DNA of 53,810 bases, from positions 1,961,095-2,014,904 of the forward strand of contig NZ_KN708638.1 in the NCBI RefSeq assembly GCF_000805335.1, in the 5' to 3' direction. The stretch comes from Streptomyces sp. CT34 (GTDB lineage Bacteria > Actinomycetota > Actinomycetes > Streptomycetales > Streptomycetaceae). Below are positions 8,896 to 18,483 of this stretch, in pieces. Below the pieces are notes generated by a model. The model saw only the letters and a list, made by a program, of their open reading frames with translations, ran no database searches and had not been told where the DNA came from. Every line of letters begins with the position of its first letter. The first letter of the stretch is position 1. The position numbers and the translations under genes were made by a program.

Positions 8896-9170
8896 CGTAA
8901 TTCGCCAAAGCGATTCAAGCCTGTTTCACACCACGGACTGGTGGCCTCGATCACTTAGGGTTACCTAAACCCGTACCCGTCCAGAACTCCGGAAACGCCC
9001 TCCGGCCTGCGACGACGCGACCTGGTCGCCCCGGTCCGCCGGACGCTCCGCGGCACGACCCGGACGCCGTTTCGCCGGTCGAAGACCGCCGCCGCCCGCA
9101 CCGCCGTTCCGGCGACCCGGCCCCCGGACCGTACCCGAGCCCCCACTCCCGGCCACCCGGCCCCGCTCCG
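8883..9170. other. Divergent intergenic region sufR / ABC exporter
   Basis: About 290 bp separates two outward-facing genes. Beyond the SufR operator it holds a TTAGG-N4-CCTAA palindrome at 8955-8968. The arms equal those of streptomycete iron boxes but the spacing is 4 bp, not 9. A possible sufR promoter on the minus strand is TGAAAC then GAATTA near 8902-8928. The rest (about 8990-9150) is GC-rich sequence in which nothing else was recognised. Confidence 0.5.
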
Positions 9171-9176
9171 TAGACT
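9171..9176 (+). promoter_or_regulatory. Candidate -10 box, leaderless ABC ATPase gene
   Basis: TAGACT is followed by 7 nt and the ATG at 9184, placing the expected transcription start at or next to the start codon. No clear -35 is seen. Confidence 0.5.
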
Positions 9177-9183
9177 GCCCGCC

Positions 9184-10169
<986 letters not shown>

Positions 10170-10173
<4 letters not shown>

Positions 10174-10265
10174 CGCGGGGTCACTCGCCTTTCGGCCGGG
10201 GGCCCGAGGGTCGCCACCCGGGACAGCACGGCCCGGAGCTCACCGGGAAGGAGCTGCGCGCATGA
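10170..10265 (+). CDS. Putative 31-aa linking peptide
   Basis: An ATG overlapping the ATPase stop (ATGA) opens a 31-codon frame that ends in ELTGKELRA and overlaps the permease start, again as ATGA. The peptide's last nine residues repeat the ATPase C-terminus exactly. It may simply be the by-product of a local duplication that preserved translational coupling. No domain is recognisable. The stretch between the copies encodes Gly/Pro/His-rich sequence. Confidence 0.4.
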
Positions 10266-11035
10266 CCGCCGGGACCGGAACGTTCGCCCCTCGGCCGGGT
10301 GCCGCCCCGCTGCCGCGGATGATCCGCGCACAGGCGGCCCTGGAGACCAGGATGCTGCTGCGCAACGGTGAGCAGCTGCTGCTGACCGTCGTCATCCCGA
10401 CACTGCTGCTGGTGCTGTTCTCCGCCGTCGACATCATCGACACCGGGGCCGGCAAGTCGGTGGACTTCCTCGCGCCGGGCATTCTGGCGCTCGCCGTGTT
10501 GTCCACCGCCTTCACCGGCCAGGCCATCGCGACCGGCTTCGAGCGGCGCTACGGGGTCCTCAAGCGGCTGGGCGCCTCACCGCTCCCCCGCTGGGCGCTG
10601 ATGACGGCGAAGACCTGCGCGGTGCTGGTCACCGAGGTCCTCCAGGTCGTCCTGCTGACGGTGGTCGCCTTCGCGCTGGGCTGGTCGCCGCACGGCAACC
10701 CCGTCTCCGTCGTCCTGCTGCTCCTGGTGGGCACCGCGGCGTTCTCCGGCCTGGGCCTGCTGATGGCCGGCACCCTGAAGGCGGAGGCCACCCTGGCCGC
10801 CGCCAACCTGGTCTTCCTGCTGCTCCTCGTGGGCGGCGGCGTCATCGTCCCCCTGGCGAAGTTCCCGGAGGCCGCACAGGCGGCGCTGGGGCTGCTGCCG
10901 ATCTCCGCGCTCTCCGACGGACTGCGCACGGTGCTCCAGCACGGGGCCGGGATCCCCTGGGCAGACCTCGGCATCCTGGCCGTCTGGGCGGTACTGGGCC
11001 TGGGCGCCGCGGCGAAGTTCTTCCGCTGGGAGTAG
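10262..11035 (+). CDS. ABC-2 type exporter permease
   Basis: 257 aa with about six membrane-spanning segments, typical of ABC-2 permeases (DrrB-like). The cytoplasmic N-terminus (about 35 residues) is followed by LLLTVVIPTLLLVLFSAVDI. The ATG at 10262 has a GGAAGGAG ribosome-binding site and overlaps the preceding short frame as ATGA. It forms a membrane exporter with the upstream ATPase. The substrate is unknown; in streptomycete chromosomes such pairs next to ctaA are part of the conserved core. Confidence 0.9.
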   Translation: MTAGTGTFAPRPGAAPLPRMIRAQAALETRMLLRNGEQLLLTVVIPTLLLVLFSAVDIIDTGAGKSVDFLAPGILALAVLSTAFTGQAIATGFERRYGVLKRLGASPLPRWALMTAKTCAVLVTEVLQVVLLTVVAFALGWSPHGNPVSVVLLLLVGTAAFSGLGLLMAGTLKAEATLAAANLVFLLLLVGGGVIVPLAKFPEAAQAALGLLPISALSDGLRTVLQHGAGIPWADLGILAVWAVLGLGAAAKFFRWE

Positions 11036-11151
11036 GCCGCCGCGGGTCGGCACGGGCCGGCCCGGCCGGAACCGCCGGACCGGCTCACCTACGCCCCCAC
11101 CTCGGCGAACACCCCCGAACCACCGGCCGGACACGGCAAACCGGACCCTCG

Positions 11152-11181
11152 TGAAAACGCGCACAAGCCGTTGCCTACGAT
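11152..11181 (+). promoter_or_regulatory. ctaA promoter, leaderless
   Basis: GTGAAA (11152-11157) and TACGAT (11176-11181) are 18 bp apart. Seven bases separate the -10 box from the GTG at 11189, which therefore coincides with the predicted transcription start. Confidence 0.55.
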
Positions 11182-11188
11182 GGCACCC

Positions 11189-12184
11189 GTGCCGAACACG
11201 CTGAATCCCCTTGAGCTGATCGCCCGCCGCTGGCAGCCGTCCGCACGGTTCGTCCGGCGGGCCGCGCTCGCCACCGTCGTGATGGCCGTGGTCATCGTCG
11301 TGACCGGCGGGGCGGTCCGGCTGACGCAGTCCGGTCTGGGCTGCTCGACCTGGCCCAAGTGCACACCGGACAGCCTCACCCCGACCGCCGCGATGGGCAT
11401 CAACGGCCTCATCGAGTTCGGCAACCGCCTGCTGACCTACGTCCTGTGCGCCTTCATCGGGCTGTTCATCGTGGCCGCACGGGCCCGCTCGCCGCGCCGC
11501 CGCTCGCTCACCCGGCTCGGCTGGGCACAGTTCTGGGTCGTGATGGGCAACGCGGTCTGGGGCGGCATCGTCGTGCTGACCGGCCTGAACCCGTACCTCG
11601 TCGCCGCGCACTTCCTCCTCACCACCGGCCTTCTCACGGTGTGCGTCCTGGCCTGGCAGCGCGCAGGGGAGGGCGACGAGGAGCCGCGCGGCATCGTTCC
11701 CCGCCCGGTCCGGCAGCTGTCCTGGCTGCTGGTGCTGGCGACGGCCGCGCTCACCGTCATCGGCACGGTCGTCACGGGCACCGGTCCGCACGCGGGCGAC
11801 GCCAGGAAGGTCCACCGCATCCCGCTGAACTGGCAGGAGATCACCCAGCTCCACGTCGACTTCGTCTACATCGTCGTCGGCCTGTCCGTCGCTCTGTTCT
11901 TCACCCTGCGCGCCGTCAAGGCCCCGCCCGCCCCACGGCGCGCCGTCCTGGCGCTGTTCGCCGCCATCGCCTTCCAGGGCGTGGTCGGCTACGTCCAGTA
12001 CTTCATGGGCCTGCCCGCACTCGTCATCGGCCTGCACATGCTGGGTTCGTCCCTGGTGTGGATCTGTGTGCTGCGCCTCGCCCTCTCGCTGCGCGAGCGC
12101 GGTCCGGTCCCGGAGGAGGGCGCCGGCGCGGCGGCCGACGACAAGGCGCCGGAGGCTCAGCTCGCCCCCGCCACCAGCCGGTAG
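11189..12184 (+). CDS. ctaA: Heme A synthase (COX15/CtaA family)
   Basis: 331 aa polytopic membrane protein converting heme O to heme A for the aa3-type cytochrome oxidase. Family features seen: the extracytoplasmic Cys pair in GLGCSTWPKC, the EFGNRLLT helix, and four histidine-bearing helices (AAHFLLTTG, QLHVDFVY, GLHMLG and the N-terminal equivalent). The GTG at 11189 is preferred for its promoter geometry; an ATG three codons upstream is the alternative. The 3' end overlaps the convergent amidohydrolase-like gene by 28 bp. Its partner ctaB lies 2.5 kb away on the other strand. Confidence 0.92.
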   Translation: MPNTLNPLELIARRWQPSARFVRRAALATVVMAVVIVVTGGAVRLTQSGLGCSTWPKCTPDSLTPTAAMGINGLIEFGNRLLTYVLCAFIGLFIVAARARSPRRRSLTRLGWAQFWVVMGNAVWGGIVVLTGLNPYLVAAHFLLTTGLLTVCVLAWQRAGEGDEEPRGIVPRPVRQLSWLLVLATAALTVIGTVVTGTGPHAGDARKVHRIPLNWQEITQLHVDFVYIVVGLSVALFFTLRAVKAPPAPRRAVLALFAAIAFQGVVGYVQYFMGLPALVIGLHMLGSSLVWICVLRLALSLRERGPVPEEGAGAAADDKAPEAQLAPATSR

Positions 12185-13203
12185 ACCCGCCGGGCGGTGC
12201 CCGAGCCGACCATCTCGGTGATCCGCCGCCCGTCCGAGGCGGCGCACAGCCCCTCCGCGGTCCACTCCCCCACGACGCGTGCCATGGCGCGTAAGAAGAA
12301 CTGCGCGCCGATGACATAGAGCTCGGGCAGCCCGCGTGCTCCCGAGGAGAACAGCAGCTTGCCGAACGGGGCCTGGCCCAGGGCCTCTTCGGGGTGCGGC
12401 CCGGTGTCGGCGTAGACATGGGAATGCACGGCGGCGAGCTGCGCGGCCCGCCGGTGGTGCGGCGTCCCGGGCAGCAGGACGAGATCCGAGCCGAGGCCGG
12501 CGGTGGCCCGCAGGAAGCCCGCCAGGGGCTGCGGATCGGGGCAGTGCAGCTGCACCGGCAGCCCGGTCGCCACCGCGCTCCACAGCAGATGCCGGACGAG
12601 CGCCGGCTCCGCCAGCCGGTCCCCGGGACGGCGCCCGCGCAGCCAGCGGTCCGCGGCCCGCCGCACCTCGGCGCCGTCGGGGGCGCGGCCCTCGCAGTAC
12701 GTGGCGCCGGAGGCGAACGCGGTGGCGTGCTGGGCCGCGGCGTACAGGGCTTCCGCGGTGTAGCCGATGAAGGAGTCGACGCTGCCCGAGGTGTCGGCGA
12801 CCTGCTCGGCGAGCGGTTCGAGCCGGACCACCTCATGGGCGCGGGCCTCGGCTGCGGCGGACAGTTCGGCGGCCGAGGTCAGTTCGCTGGGGGCGCCGGT
12901 CTCCAGCAGGAACGTGCCGATGCCGGCGCCGCGGAGCAGCAGCCGGCCGGCGTGGAATGCGCCCACCTCGCGCCGGCGGGCCAGATAGCGCACCGGCGGG
13001 CAGTGCGGCTCCAGGCCGAGCAGCGGGGGGCACCAGCGGCGTATCGCCAGGCCGGCGCGGGTGTCGAAGTAGCTGGTGCCGGCGGGGGCCGGGCCCTGGG
13101 CGCCGACCGCGGTGGCCAGGTGCGCCTCGAAGGACCCGAGGCCCAGTTCGCCGTGGACGGCACCGTGGCTGTACTGGTCGACGAGCGGTGGCAGTCCCTC
13201 CAT
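12157..13203 (-). CDS. FluG-like amidohydrolase-family protein
   Basis: 348 aa. The overall plan is a TIM-barrel amidohydrolase of the FluG/amidohydrolase-2 type: VDQYSHG near the N-terminus, GLPVQLHC in the middle, ADTGPHPEEAL, then KLLFSSGARGLPEL near residue 280. In active enzymes the last motif normally reads SSDA with a metal-binding aspartate; here it is SSGA, and the N-terminal HxH is reduced to a single His. It may therefore be non-hydrolytic or use another mechanism. It converges on ctaA with overlapping ends. The substrate is unknown. Confidence 0.75.
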   Translation of the reverse strand: MEGLPPLVDQYSHGAVHGELGLGSFEAHLATAVGAQGPAPAGTSYFDTRAGLAIRRWCPPLLGLEPHCPPVRYLARRREVGAFHAGRLLLRGAGIGTFLLETGAPSELTSAAELSAAAEARAHEVVRLEPLAEQVADTSGSVDSFIGYTAEALYAAAQHATAFASGATYCEGRAPDGAEVRRAADRWLRGRRPGDRLAEPALVRHLLWSAVATGLPVQLHCPDPQPLAGFLRATAGLGSDLVLLPGTPHHRRAAQLAAVHSHVYADTGPHPEEALGQAPFGKLLFSSGARGLPELYVIGAQFFLRAMARVVGEWTAEGLCAASDGRRITEMVGSGTARRVYRLVAGAS

Positions 13204-13297
13204 CCGCCCCTCCCGGCCGTCAGCGCGCCCGGCGTGGCCGAAGCGCCGCGCCTGGTGGGCTTAACGGGCGAGGGGGTGGTGAGGTAGCGGGCGACGC

Positions 13298-13320
13298 GCC
13301 CCGGCGCACGGCACCGGGGC
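13298..13320 (-). terminator. Hairpin after the 126-aa gene
   Basis: GCCCCGG and CCGGGGC arms (7 bp) with a 9-nt loop lie 16 bp past the stop at 13336. Confidence 0.5.
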
Positions 13321-13335
13321 CCGTCCACGGGGGTC

Positions 13336-13716
13336 TCACGGGTTGGCCGGGCCGCCCACCTGGATGCCTGCCATCCGGGACCACTCGTACGGGCCGGTGC
13401 GGACCTTGGCGGCCAGCTCGCCGTCGAAGTCGTCCTGGAGCGTGATGCCGGCCAGCTCCGCGGCACCCTTGGCGCTGTCGTAGCTGTCCGCCACGAGGGT
13501 GCCCCACTCGCCGTTGGCGCCGACCAGCGCGATGCGGGTGCGCCCGCGGCCGATGTGCGCGAGCTGGCCCTCGGCGCTGCCGCCGTGCGTCTTGGCGAAG
13601 GCGCGGATCTGCCCGGCGAGCCTGGCCGTCCGCTTGTCGGCCCGGGTGTCCGCCTTGGTCGCGGACGCCGCGCCGTCCGCCGCCACCTGCTCGTCCGCCT
13701 GCTCGGTGTCTGCCAT
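13336..13716 (-). CDS. Conserved hypothetical protein next to ctaB
   Basis: 126 aa from the ATG at 13716. The first 30 residues are acidic, Ala-rich and probably disordered. The rest forms a small mixed domain with HGGSAEGQLAHIGRGRTRIALVG and a KGAAELAGI helix. No signal peptide or membrane segment and no family I can name. Such a gene beside ctaB is familiar in streptomycetes, but the function is not known. Confidence 0.75.
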   Translation of the reverse strand: MADTEQADEQVAADGAASATKADTRADKRTARLAGQIRAFAKTHGGSAEGQLAHIGRGRTRIALVGANGEWGTLVADSYDSAKGAAELAGITLQDDFDGELAAKVRTGPYEWSRMAGIQVGGPANP

Positions 13717-13785
13717 GGACAGCATGCTACCCGCGGGTAATGGAACGAGGAAGAGCTCTCCGGGAGTGACGCTCGGCGCAGGAAC

Positions 13786-14736
13786 TCAGCGCAGGAACGG
13801 GTCCACGGCGACGGCGACGAAGAGCAGCGAGACATAGGTGATGGACCAGTGGAACAGCCGCATCTCCTTGAGCTTGGCGCCCGTGATCCCGGCCTTGGCG
13901 CGGGACTGGAGCGCGTGCGCCTCGCGGAGCCAGAACGCGCCGCAGGCGACCGCGACCGCGGTGTAGAACCAGCCGGTGTAGCCCAGCGGTTGGAGCAGCA
14001 GCGAGACGGCGACCATCACCCAGCTGTAGACGACGATCTGCCGGGCGACGACCTTGTTGCCGGCGACGGCCGGGAGCATCGGCACCCCGACCCGCTCGTA
14101 GTCGTCCTTGACCTTCATCGACAGCGGCCAGTAATGCGGCGGCGTCCAGAAGAAGATGACGAGGAAGAGGACGAACGAGGCCCAGGAGACGGAGTTGGTC
14201 ACCGAGGACCAGCCGATGAAGACGGGCATGCAGCCCGCGATGCCGCCCCAGACGATGTTCTGCGAGGTGCGTCGCTTGAGGATCATCGTGTAGACGACGA
14301 CGTAGAAGAGCAGCGCCCCGAGGGACAGCATCGCCGACAGCGGGTTGACCAGGAACCAGAACCAGGCGGTGGAGCCGACCGCGAGGACGGACGCGAAGAC
14401 CAGGCACTCGCGCGGCGAGACCATGCCGGTGACCAGCGGGCGCTGGGAGGTGCGGTCCATCATCGCGTCGATGTCGCGGTCCAGGTACATGTTGTACGCG
14501 GCGGCGCCGCCGGCGGAGAGGTAGCCGCCGACGCAGGTCGCCAGCACCAGCCACAGGTCCGGCACCCCGCGGGCCGCCAGGAACATCACCGGCACCGTGG
14601 TCATCAGCAGCAGCTCGATGACCCGCGGCTTGGTCAGCGCGACGAACGCCTTGAGCCGGGGGCCGAACGACCGGTTACCGGGACTCCCGGGGACCTGAGA
14701 GAGCGCCCCCGCAGGACGGGTTTCGACGGCCGTCAC
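13786..14736 (-). CDS. ctaB: Protoheme IX farnesyltransferase (heme O synthase)
   Basis: 316 aa, UbiA-type prenyltransferase with about nine membrane helices. It adds farnesyl to heme B, giving heme O, the substrate of CtaA. The aspartate-rich motif [15 protein letters not shown] (residues ~90-105) and [14 protein letters not shown] are diagnostic. The GTG at 14736 is chosen for AGGGG five bases upstream; a longer in-frame start exists at 14832 but would add a hydrophilic leader unlike the family. It is divergent from tkt. Confidence 0.93.
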   Translation of the reverse strand: MTAVETRPAGALSQVPGSPGNRSFGPRLKAFVALTKPRVIELLLMTTVPVMFLAARGVPDLWLVLATCVGGYLSAGGAAAYNMYLDRDIDAMMDRTSQRPLVTGMVSPRECLVFASVLAVGSTAWFWFLVNPLSAMLSLGALLFYVVVYTMILKRRTSQNIVWGGIAGCMPVFIGWSSVTNSVSWASFVLFLVIFFWTPPHYWPLSMKVKDDYERVGVPMLPAVAGNKVVARQIVVYSWVMVAVSLLLQPLGYTGWFYTAVAVACGAFWLREAHALQSRAKAGITGAKLKEMRLFHWSITYVSLLFVAVAVDPFLR

Positions 14737-15221
14737 GCACACCCCTGGAAGTAACGTCAGCGGCTTGAGCCGCGGAGATAAGGCCAGCAAGCTCCGCCGG
14801 CGTGATGACCCGGTAAGGCTTGCGCTTACCACGCCACTTTAGACGTTGGCCATACGGCGATCTTCGCGGGGGTGCCGTCGTGTTGGCCCGCCCGCCGCGG
14901 GGTGGTGGCGGTGGGTGGTCGGAGGAATGTCCGAAGGATCCCCCGATCTTTCCCCGGCCGTTCGCCCGGCGTTCGGGAGGCGAACGCGACGGCCGCCCGG
15001 CAGTCTGGTCGTATGGCGTCGCCCGTGGCGCCGGGAATGCCTGAAGCGCCGATTCAGTTGCCTGAAGCGACAGGTTTCCGTGACCGCGGCCTACCCGATG
15101 AGCGCCCATTTCACCGACTGAGCGTCGAAAAGGCGCGTGCTTTCACGGGGGTAGGCTCGACACCGCCTGGCGGACATACCGTCCGCGGTATTCGACATCT
15201 GGAGAGGAGCCCTGACTCAGG
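14737..15221. other. ctaB / tkt divergent intergenic region with repeats
   Basis: 485 bp without a gene. Seen: a GGTAAG-N7-CTTACC inverted repeat at 14812-14830; a GCGGCT/AGCCGC hairpin at 14760-14773; CGTTCGCC-N12-GGCGAACG at 14959-14986; a direct repeat TGCCTGAAGCG at 15038-15048 and 15059-15069 (21-bp period); and TAGGCT at 15152-15157, a possible tkt -10 box. A ribosome-binding site (GAGGAG, 15204-15209) precedes tkt by 12 bp. Confidence 0.6.
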
Positions 15222-17324
15222 GTGAGCAACAAGCCGACCACCACAGATTTCGAGTGGACCGAACTGGACCAGCGGGCTGTGGACACCGTCCGTGTCCTGG
15301 CCATGGACTCCGTGCAGAAGGTCGGTAACGGCCATCCGGGTACGGCCATGAGCCTGGCTCCCGCCGCCTATGTTCTCTTCCAGAAGCTGATGCAGCACGA
15401 TCCCGCGGACCCGGACTGGACCGGCCGCGACCGGTTCGTCCTCTCTGCCGGCCACTCCAGCCTGACGCTCTACATCCAGCTCTACCTGGCCGGCTACGGC
15501 CTGGAGCTCGACGACCTGAAGAACTTCCGCACCTGGGGCTCCAAGACCCCCGGTCACCCGGAGTACGGCCACACCGCCGGCGTGGAGACCACCACCGGGC
15601 CGCTGGGCCAGGGCGTCGCCAACGCCGTGGGCATGGCGATGGCCGCCCGCTACGAGCGCGGCCTGTTCGACCCCGAGGCGCCGCAGGGCACCTCGCCGTT
15701 CGACCACACCGTCTGGGTCGTCGCCGGTGACGGCTGCCTCCAGGAGGGCATCGCCGCCGAGGCGTCCTCCCTGGCGGGCCACCAGAAGCTCGGCAACCTC
15801 GTCCTGCTGTGGGACGACAACCACATCTCCATCGAGGGCGACACCGAGACCGCGGTCTCCGAGGACACCCTCAAGCGCTACGAGGCGTACGGCTGGCACG
15901 TCCAGCGCGTCGCGCAGCTGCCCAACGGCGACCTGGACCCGGCCGGTCTGGCGAAGGCCCTGGAGGCCGCCAAGGCCGAGACCGAGCGCCCGTCGTTCAT
16001 CGCGGCCCGCTCGATCATCGCCTGGCCGGCCCCGAACGCCCAGAACACCGAGGCCGCGCACGGCTCGGCGCTGGGCGCCGAAGAGGTCGCCGCCACCAAG
16101 CGCGTGCTGGGCTTCGACCCGGAGCAGGACTTCGAGGTCGCCGACGAGGTGCTGGCGCACACCCGCGCCGCCCAGGACCGCGGTCGTGAGGCACGGGCCA
16201 AGTGGGAGAAGTCGTTCGCCGCCTGGCGCACCGCCAACCCCGAGCGCGCCGCCGAGTTCGACCGGATCGCCGCGGGCGAGCTGCCGGACGGCTGGCAGGA
16301 CCACGTCCCCGCGTTCGAGACCGGCAAGTCGGTGGCCACCCGCGCGGCGTCCGGCAAGGTGCTGCACGCGCTGGGCGCGATCATCCCCGAGCTGTGGGGC
16401 GGTTCCGCCGACCTCGCGGGGTCGAACAACACCACGATCGACAAGACCTCGTCGTTCCTGCCGGAGGGCAACCCGCTGCCGGGCGCCGACCCTTACGGCC
16501 GCACCATCCACTTCGGCATCCGCGAGCACTCCATGGCCGCGGAGATGAACGGCATCACGCTGCACGGCAACACCCGTGTGTACGGCGGCACCTTCCTGGT
16601 GTTCTCCGACTACATGCGCAACGCCGTCCGGCTGTCCGCACTGATGCACCTGCCGGTGACGTACGTGTGGACGCACGACTCCATCGGCCTGGGCGAGGAC
16701 GGCCCGACCCACCAGCCGGTCGAGCACCTGGCCTCGCTGCGCGCCATCCCGGGCCTGAACGTCGTGCGCCCGGCCGACGCCAACGAGACCGCGATCGCCT
16801 GGCGCGAGATCATGCGCCGCTGGACGAAGAAGTTCGGCGTGGGCGCCCCGCACGGTCTGGCGCTGACCCGTCAGGGCGTGCCGACCTACGAGGCCAACGA
16901 GGACACCGTCAAGGGCGGTTACGTCCGCTTCGAGGCCGAAGGGGCCGACGGGCAGCGCGCCGAGCCGCAGGCCGTGCTCATCGCCACCGGTTCCGAGCTG
17001 CAGCTGGCCGTCGCGGCCCGTGAGCAGCTCCAGGCCGAGGGCGTCCCGACCCGCGTGGTGTCGATGCCGTCGGTGGAGTGGTTCGAGGAGCAGGACCAGG
17101 AGTACCGCGACAGCGTGCTGCCGCCGTCCGTCAGGGCCCGTGTCGCCGTCGAAGCCGGCATCGGCCTGACCTGGCACCGCTACGTCGGTGACGCCGGCCG
17201 GATCGTTTCCCTGGAGCACTTCGGCGCCTCGGCCGACGGCAAGCTCCTCTTCCGCGAGTTCGGCTTCACCCCCGAAGCGGTGGCCGACGCCGCCCGGGAA
17301 TCGCTGGCCGCCGCCGCGCGCTGA
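15222..17324 (+). CDS. tkt: Transketolase
   Basis: 700 aa from a GTG. Thiamine-diphosphate enzyme moving two-carbon ketol units in the pentose-phosphate pathway. Seen: [11 protein letters not shown] (residues ~27-37), the TPP/Mg motif [17 protein letters not shown], and the catalytic glutamate with FGIREHSMA. First gene of the operon tkt-tal-zwf-opcA-pgl. The ribosome-binding site is rather far (12 bp) from the GTG, but length and N-terminus fit the family. Confidence 0.96.
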   Translation: MSNKPTTTDFEWTELDQRAVDTVRVLAMDSVQKVGNGHPGTAMSLAPAAYVLFQKLMQHDPADPDWTGRDRFVLSAGHSSLTLYIQLYLAGYGLELDDLKNFRTWGSKTPGHPEYGHTAGVETTTGPLGQGVANAVGMAMAARYERGLFDPEAPQGTSPFDHTVWVVAGDGCLQEGIAAEASSLAGHQKLGNLVLLWDDNHISIEGDTETAVSEDTLKRYEAYGWHVQRVAQLPNGDLDPAGLAKALEAAKAETERPSFIAARSIIAWPAPNAQNTEAAHGSALGAEEVAATKRVLGFDPEQDFEVADEVLAHTRAAQDRGREARAKWEKSFAAWRTANPERAAEFDRIAAGELPDGWQDHVPAFETGKSVATRAASGKVLHALGAIIPELWGGSADLAGSNNTTIDKTSSFLPEGNPLPGADPYGRTIHFGIREHSMAAEMNGITLHGNTRVYGGTFLVFSDYMRNAVRLSALMHLPVTYVWTHDSIGLGEDGPTHQPVEHLASLRAIPGLNVVRPADANETAIAWREIMRRWTKKFGVGAPHGLALTRQGVPTYEANEDTVKGGYVRFEAEGADGQRAEPQAVLIATGSELQLAVAAREQLQAEGVPTRVVSMPSVEWFEEQDQEYRDSVLPPSVRARVAVEAGIGLTWHRYVGDAGRIVSLEHFGASADGKLLFREFGFTPEAVADAARESLAAAAR

Positions 17325-17358
17325 CGCCCGTATACGACAAGTAGGAGATGCAGAACCC

Positions 17359-18477
17359 ATGACAGACGCACTCAAGCGCCTCTCCGACGAAGGCGTCGCG
17401 ATCTGGCTGGACGACCTGTCGCGCAAGCGCATCACGTCCGGCAACCTCGCCGAGCTGATCGACCAGCAGCACGTCGTCGGTGTCACGACCAACCCGTCGA
17501 TCTTCCAGAAGGCGATCTCGGCGGGTGACGGCTACCGCCAGCAGGTCCACGACCTGGCCACCCGCAAGGTCACCGTCGACGAGGCCATCCGCATGATCAC
17601 GACGGCGGACGTCCGGGACGCCGCCGACATCCTGCGCCCGGTCTTCGACGCCACCGGCGGCCAGGACGGCCGGGTCTCCATCGAGGTCGACCCGCGCCTG
17701 GCGCACAACACCGAGGCGACCGTCGCCGAGGCCAAGCAGCTGGCCTGGCTGGTGGACCGCCCGAACACGCTGATCAAGATCCCGGCCACCAAGGCGGGCC
17801 TGCCGGCCATCACCGAGGTGATCGGCCTGGGCATCAGCGTCAACGTCACGCTGATCTTCTCGCTGGAGCGTTACCGCGAGGTGATGGACGCCTACCTGGC
17901 CGGCCTGGAGAAGGCCAGGGCCGCGGGTCTGGACCTGTCCCTGATCCGCTCGGTGGCCTCGTTCTTCGTGTCCCGGGTGGACACCGAGGTCGACAAGCGC
18001 CTGGAGAAGATCGGCACGGACGAGGCCAAGGCCCTCAAGGGCAAGGCCGCCCTGGCCAACGCCCGCCTCGCGTACCAGGCGTACGAGGAGGTCTTCGCCG
18101 GCGAGCGCTTCGCCGCCCTCGACAAGGCGGGCGCCCACAAGCAGCGTCCGCTGTGGGCCTCGACCGGTGTGAAGGACCCGGCGTACAAGGACACCCTGTA
18201 CGTGGACGAGCTGGTCGCCCCGGGCACGGTCAACACCATGCCGGAGGCCACCCTGGAGGCCACCGCCGCCCGCGGCCGGATCACCGGCGACACGGTGCGC
18301 GGCACCTACGCCGAGGCCCGGGCCGACCTCGACGCGCTCGCCGCCCTCGGGATCTCGTACGACGACGTCGTGCAGCTCCTGGAGGACGAGGGCGTGGAGA
18401 AGTTCGAGGCGTCCTGGAACGACCTGCTCAAGTCGACAGAGGCGGAACTGGCGCGCCTCGCTCCCTCGGAGGGCTGA
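17359..18477 (+). CDS. tal: Transaldolase
   Basis: 372 aa, the longer actinobacterial type. It transfers a dihydroxyacetone unit between sedoheptulose-7-phosphate and glyceraldehyde-3-phosphate. Visible signatures are [13 protein letters not shown] near residue 43 and the Schiff-base lysine in [13 protein letters not shown]. It lies 34 bp after tkt with GTAGGAGAT as the ribosome-binding site. It is followed by zwf after 6 bp. Confidence 0.96.
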   Translation: MTDALKRLSDEGVAIWLDDLSRKRITSGNLAELIDQQHVVGVTTNPSIFQKAISAGDGYRQQVHDLATRKVTVDEAIRMITTADVRDAADILRPVFDATGGQDGRVSIEVDPRLAHNTEATVAEAKQLAWLVDRPNTLIKIPATKAGLPAITEVIGLGISVNVTLIFSLERYREVMDAYLAGLEKARAAGLDLSLIRSVASFFVSRVDTEVDKRLEKIGTDEAKALKGKAALANARLAYQAYEEVFAGERFAALDKAGAHKQRPLWASTGVKDPAYKDTLYVDELVAPGTVNTMPEATLEATAARGRITGDTVRGTYAEARADLDALAALGISYDDVVQLLEDEGVEKFEASWNDLLKSTEAELARLAPSEG

Positions 18478-18483
18478 TCTCCC

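Noticed and set aside
8955..8968. Canonical DmdR/IdeR iron box
   Set aside because: The arms match but the spacing is 4 bp instead of about 9, so it is kept only as iron-box-like.
14740..14850. Upstream peptide or longer N-terminus for ctaB
   Set aside because: The extra residues are hydrophilic and unlike the family, while the GTG at 14736 has its own ribosome-binding site.
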